A stretch of DNA of 54,855 nucleotides from Rhodoferax sp. (lineage in GTDB: Bacteria > Pseudomonadota > Gammaproteobacteria > Burkholderiales > Burkholderiaceae_C), in NCBI GenBank assembly GCA_008015235.1, contig SSFF01000035.1, positions 1 through 54,855 of the forward strand, written 5' to 3'. Below are positions 51,092-54,855 of this stretch, piece by piece; the stretch's first letter is position 1; the number at the start of each line of letters is the position of its first letter. A program made the translations under genes and the position numbers. The notes beneath the pieces were generated by a model. That model was given only the letters and a program-made list of their open reading frames with translations. It searched no databases and was not told the origin of the DNA.

Positions 51092-53536
51092 GTGACTGAA
51101 CGCTTGCGCATTGCCGTACTGAGCCGCAATTTTTCGACCACCGGGGGTGGGGCCGAACGCTATTCCATCGCGCTGGTAGAGCAGTTGGCAGCGCGCCATG
51201 AGGTGCATGTTTTTGCACAAACCATCGCACACGAATTTCCAGGGGTGACCTACCACCAGATTCCGATGCCGACGGAGCGGCCGCGCTGGATCAATCAACT
51301 CTACTTCGCCTGGAAGACCTGGCGTGCCACACGCACGGGCTTTGACGTGGTGCATTCCCACGAGAACAGCTGGCATGGCAATGTGCAAACCGTGCATGTG
51401 CTGCCGGTCAAACACACCTTGTTTGCGGGCCAGCAGGGTGCCGCGTTGGTGCTGCGTTGGCTGAAGGTGCTCACCAGTCCGCGGCTTCTGGCCTATCTGT
51501 GGCTGGAGAAGCGCCGCTATGCCTGGGCTTTGAAGAAAAAGGTGGTGTGTGCGTCCTCTTCCTTGAAAGAGGTGGTGCAGAAAGTCTATCCGGGGGGCAG
51601 CTCGATGCTGGAAGTGGTGTCACCGGGTGTGGATTCCGCGCCAGGGAGGGCCCCCGCGGATGTGCGTGCACAGTCTCGACAGGACTTGGGGCTGGCGCAG
51701 GGTTCGGAATTGCTGCTTTTTGTCGGTAACGACTTGGTAAAGAAAGGTCTGCCAACACTGCTGCAGGCCATGGCGCAACTACCGCCCTCCGTGCATCTGG
51801 CCGTCGTGGGGCAGGGCGACCATACGCTGGCCATGCAATTGGCAGCCAAGCCCTTGGGGGCGCGGGTTTGCTTCCTGGGCGCATTGCAGGACGTCACACC
51901 TGCCTACCGCGCAGCCGATGTTCTGGTGCATCCGACGTTGGAGGATTCCTACGGCATGGTGGTGCTGGAAGCCATGGCCCATGGTCTGCCAGTGGTGGTG
52001 AGTGACGCGGCTTACTGTGGCATAGCGCAGGATTTGCGCGATGGCGAGAATGCACTGCTGTTGAAAGACCCCACCGATGTCGCGCAGCTGGTGACAGCCT
52101 TGTCCAGCCTGTTGGGCAACCGTGAAGTGCAGGAGCACCTCTCTGTTTCGGCTCAGGCATTTGCGCAGACGCACACCTGGGGGCAAGCGGCTGGGGCCTA
52201 TGAATCCCAATACCAAAAGATTGGTAGGCGCTGCACACAGCGTTGGCTGGTTCTGGCGCATGCCTTCAATATGGATGGCCGTGCCGCCAGCCAGACTATT
52301 ACCGATAAGTTGCCGCACCTGAATGCGGCGGGCATAGAGCTGGTGGTGCTCAGCGGCGTTTCCGGTCGCAAAGACCGGCAGTACGAACACCACCAACTCT
52401 GGCCTGCGGGACCGGCAGGCATTCGGTTTGAATTGCGCCATGTACTGCGCAAGCATTTCTCCAACCCTTTGGTTTACCGGCTGGTCATGGTGCTGCTGTC
52501 CATTCCCCTTTTGCCTTTCATGTTGGTAGAGAAGCTGCTCCGTCGTGTGGAAAGCTCCTGGTCCTGGTGGCTCAGTGCCTACGTGGTGGGAAGGCTGTTG
52601 GCGCGTCACCGTAAATTTGATCTGATCTATTCCACGGGCGGGGCCTTTGCCGCCCATGTGGCCGGGCATGCACTGAAGCGTGCCTTGGGGGTGCGCTGGC
52701 TGGCCGAAGTGCATGACCCGCTGGTGATGCCGGGCAGCGAGCCGCACACTCCGCAAGAACGCATGCAGGCCGAAGTGGAGCGTCTGATCTGCAACGATGC
52801 GGATGTGGCAATCTGGTTTACAGACCAGGCCCTGGCCAGCGCCAAGCGCCGTCATCCGCAGCTGGGAGCGCGTGGCCAAATGATGCTGCCAGGGATTGAC
52901 GCACCATTCAATACGTTACCGCCGTATGTGCCGGGACCCAAGATGGTGATTGGTCACTTTGGCTCGCTTTCCAGTACGCGCAACCTCACACCCATCATTG
53001 CTGCGTTGGAGGCCGTGGTGGTCCAGCATCCGGAAGCAAGGGGCTTGGTGGAACTGCAAGTCACGGGTGGGCCATTGGACCAAGTGTCAGAATCCTGTGT
53101 CGCTCAATCTCCGGTACGCGATATGGTGCGTCATTTGGGTCGCATTGAAGCGGACCCTGTCACAGGTCTGTCCGGCCGTGCTCAGATTCTTCGCCGCATG
53201 CGCAGTGCCGATGTATTGCTGTTGCTACACGGTACCGAGCCCATCTGTGCAGAGTACATCCCATCGAAGATGTACGAGTATTTGTGGATGCAAAGGCCCA
53301 TTCTGGCGACGGTGCACCGCAATCCGCAAATGGCAGCGTTGCTGCGAGGCCAAGGGCATATGGTGGTGGAAACACAAGATACCAGCGCGCAGGTGGACTT
53401 GACCTTGGTCACGTTGAGCTTGTTAGAACGGTGGCAGGGGGGCGGGCTGGCTGATAACGGTCTGACCAGTCCTTACACGACGCAGGCTGCGGTCCATGCG
53501 CTGTTGAATAGTAGGGTGATGGGGGGCGTGTCGTGA
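51092..53536 (+). CDS. Double glycosyltransferase (two GT-B modules)
   Basis: 814 aa made of two apparent GT-B glycosyltransferases. Module 1 (about 1-375) is GT4-like: FSTTGGGAERYSIALVEQL, LLFVGNDLVKKGLPTLLQAM and the donor-site motif EDSYGMVVLEAMAHGLPVVV near residue 284. Module 2 (about 385-814) has WLAEVHDPLVMPG, VIGHFGSLSSTRNLTPIIAA and IPSKMYEYLWMQRPILAT. A hydrophobic stretch between them (LVMVLLSIPLLPFMLVEKLL) could bind the membrane. GTG 51092 follows GAGGGTGG. It overlaps the acyltransferase gene by 4 bp, so a surface glycan or LPS role is likely. Confidence 0.85.
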   Translation: MTERLRIAVLSRNFSTTGGGAERYSIALVEQLAARHEVHVFAQTIAHEFPGVTYHQIPMPTERPRWINQLYFAWKTWRATRTGFDVVHSHENSWHGNVQTVHVLPVKHTLFAGQQGAALVLRWLKVLTSPRLLAYLWLEKRRYAWALKKKVVCASSSLKEVVQKVYPGGSSMLEVVSPGVDSAPGRAPADVRAQSRQDLGLAQGSELLLFVGNDLVKKGLPTLLQAMAQLPPSVHLAVVGQGDHTLAMQLAAKPLGARVCFLGALQDVTPAYRAADVLVHPTLEDSYGMVVLEAMAHGLPVVVSDAAYCGIAQDLRDGENALLLKDPTDVAQLVTALSSLLGNREVQEHLSVSAQAFAQTHTWGQAAGAYESQYQKIGRRCTQRWLVLAHAFNMDGRAASQTITDKLPHLNAAGIELVVLSGVSGRKDRQYEHHQLWPAGPAGIRFELRHVLRKHFSNPLVYRLVMVLLSIPLLPFMLVEKLLRRVESSWSWWLSAYVVGRLLARHRKFDLIYSTGGAFAAHVAGHALKRALGVRWLAEVHDPLVMPGSEPHTPQERMQAEVERLICNDADVAIWFTDQALASAKRRHPQLGARGQMMLPGIDAPFNTLPPYVPGPKMVIGHFGSLSSTRNLTPIIAALEAVVVQHPEARGLVELQVTGGPLDQVSESCVAQSPVRDMVRHLGRIEADPVTGLSGRAQILRRMRSADVLLLLHGTEPICAEYIPSKMYEYLWMQRPILATVHRNPQMAALLRGQGHMVVETQDTSAQVDLTLVTLSLLERWQGGGLADNGLTSPYTTQAAVHALLNSRVMGGVS

Positions 53537-54855
53537 GCCTTTCCTATCGTGCTGATATCGATGGTCTGCGCGCAATCGCCATCCTCACCGTAGTCGCTTT
53601 CCATGCATTTCCAGATGTGTTTCCCGGTGGGTTCATCGGGGTTGATGTCTTCTTCGTCATCTCAGGCTATCTGATCACCAGCATCCTGCAGCAGGAGATT
53701 CAAAGCGGTCACTGGAGCGTTGCCTCCTTTTATGCAAGGCGTATTTTGCGCATCTTCCCTGCACTGGTTCTGGTGCTGTTGGCGTGTCTGGTTGCTGGGT
53801 GGCATACCTTGTTGGCCGAAGAGTACATGCAACTGGGCAAGCATCTGGGGCTGGGTGCGGCGTTTCTTTCCAATATCGGTTTGTGGTGGGAGGCTGGTTA
53901 TTTTGACAAGGTGTCGGAGGCCAAGCCGCTGTTGCACCTGTGGTCCCTGGCGATTGAAGAGCAGTTTTATATCGTCTGGCCTTTGGCATTGTGGTTGATT
54001 CTGCGGAGTAAACGCAATGCCATGTGTACCGTCGCAGTCTTGGCATTAGGCTCGCTGTTGTTGTCGGTCTGGTGGGTTTGGAGCGACCGAACCCAAGCCT
54101 TTTATTCGCCTGTGAGCCGCGCATGGGAGTTGCTCGCAGGCGCATGGCTGGCGTTGCAGCCGGTGCAACGCTTTGGCTCGGTACCGCCAGTGGTGCGAGC
54201 ACTTGCAGTTGCGGCTCTGTTGGGAGCCACGGCTTTGCTGCAAGCTACCGTGCCGTTCCCCGGTATGGTGGCAGGACTGCCCGTATTGGCTGCGGTTGTG
54301 TTAATCGCTGTGCCATCTTCGACGGACTGGACAGGGCGTTTATTGCGCCACCCGTGGATGGTCGCTCTCGGGAAAGTGAGCTATCCGTGGTACCTGTGGC
54401 ATTGGCCGTTGTTGAGTTTTGCCTACATCATTGAAAGCGGCCAGGCATCGGCGGGATTGCGTCTGGGGCTGGTATTGGCCAGCCTATTGTTGGCTGTACT
54501 CACCTACCGGCTGTGGGAGTTGCCTTTGCGTAGCTTGCCACGTCGTTGGGTAATCGTGCTGCTGGTCGTTGTGATGACCGTCATTGGATTGTTGGGTAAG
54601 AATATCCATGATCGGCATGGCTTGGAGCGGATACGCCATAAGAACCTGATACAGGTAGACCAAGTTGCCAGCCAGGATTTTCTGGATTTTGAGAAGCAGG
54701 GACTGATTACCGAGAGAAAGTGCGACAAACCTTTCAAATTTCCTGAGCGCGATGTCTGTTTGCTGGCCCACCAGGAGAGGCCTGTAAGTGCGGTTGTTTT
54801 GGGGGATAGTCATGCCGTGCATGCCTACTGGGGGCTGGCACAGGCATTTGACAGA
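53533..54855 (+). CDS. Acyltransferase 3 family protein, OafA-like with SGNH domain (3'-truncated by window)
   Basis: 441 residues are visible and the frame is open at the window end. The N-terminal multi-helix domain is the O-acyltransferase type: YRADIDGLRAIAILTVVAFH (catalytic-type His), GGFIGVDVFFVISGYLIT, FYARRILRIFPALVLVLL and LLHLWSLAIEEQFYIVWPL. Near residue 420, VVLGDSHAVHAYW is the first block of an SGNH esterase domain, so this is the AT3-SGNH fusion that O-acetylates O-antigen or other surface glycans. Start GTG 53533 overlaps the glycosyltransferase stop (GTGA). Confidence 0.92.
   Translation, partial: MSLSYRADIDGLRAIAILTVVAFHAFPDVFPGGFIGVDVFFVISGYLITSILQQEIQSGHWSVASFYARRILRIFPALVLVLLACLVAGWHTLLAEEYMQLGKHLGLGAAFLSNIGLWWEAGYFDKVSEAKPLLHLWSLAIEEQFYIVWPLALWLILRSKRNAMCTVAVLALGSLLLSVWWVWSDRTQAFYSPVSRAWELLAGAWLALQPVQRFGSVPPVVRALAVAALLGATALLQATVPFPGMVAGLPVLAAVVLIAVPSSTDWTGRLLRHPWMVALGKVSYPWYLWHWPLLSFAYIIESGQASAGLRLGLVLASLLLAVLTYRLWELPLRSLPRRWVIVLLVVVMTVIGLLGKNIHDRHGLERIRHKNLIQVDQVASQDFLDFEKQGLITERKCDKPFKFPERDVCLLAHQERPVSAVVLGDSHAVHAYWGLAQAFDR

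Overview
The window is GC-rich, densely packed bacterial DNA. The gene content suggests a betaproteobacterium of the order Burkholderiales, most likely Comamonadaceae: an aceE-aceF-lpd operon whose Lpd carries its own lipoyl domain, a nir heme d1 operon with a fused nirDL, and at least eight copies of a degenerate ~57-bp dispersed repeat that I associate with that family. The family assignment is inference; no 16S gene is present.

Layout. 1-5.9 kb: pyruvate dehydrogenase operon (aceE truncated at the window edge, aceF, lpd) closed by a strong terminator. 6.1-14.7 kb: a signalling block with two 7TM-type membrane GGDEF proteins flanking a cytochrome b561, a chemoreceptor and a membrane EAL protein with a degenerate GGDEF. 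14.8-18.8 kb: small conserved genes (DUF2322, EVE domain), a Rossmann protein, kynA and an unrecognised protein with an HD-like signature. 19-25.5 kb: a PuuB-like oxidase and PuuA-like glutamine-synthetase homologue, an opposing FMO/BVMO-SDR group with an exported protein, and a TSUP permease. 25.5-30.8 kb: glsA, an OsmB-like lipoprotein, a TetR-SDR-MDR operon with paired candidate operators, and an AEC carrier. 30.9-33.2 kb: a SulP-STAS-cNMP transporter.

33.2-40.3 kb is the most specialised part: nirC-F-DL-G-H-J-N on the minus strand and nirE divergent from it, sharing one FNR/DNR-type site (39366-39379). This is a complete-looking heme d1 assembly set, but nirS, the cytochrome cd1 nitrite reductase that uses the cofactor, is not in the window. 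40.3-43.5 kb: a fumarylacetoacetase-family enzyme, upp and a HerA-like ATPase. 43.6-54.9 kb: a long co-directional run yebC, purD, plsC-like, hemF, nadD, rsfS, rlmH, maf, rng, then a double glycosyltransferase and a surface acyltransferase cut by the window end; most junctions overlap or are only a few bases apart.

The observation most worth follow-up is the dispersed repeat. Three copies are intergenic. Five lie in frame inside genes: two in aceF and one in lpd, where they encode a shared linker peptide next to the lipoyl domains, and probable degenerate copies in nadD and maf. No tRNA, rRNA, CRISPR array, transposase or phage gene was seen.
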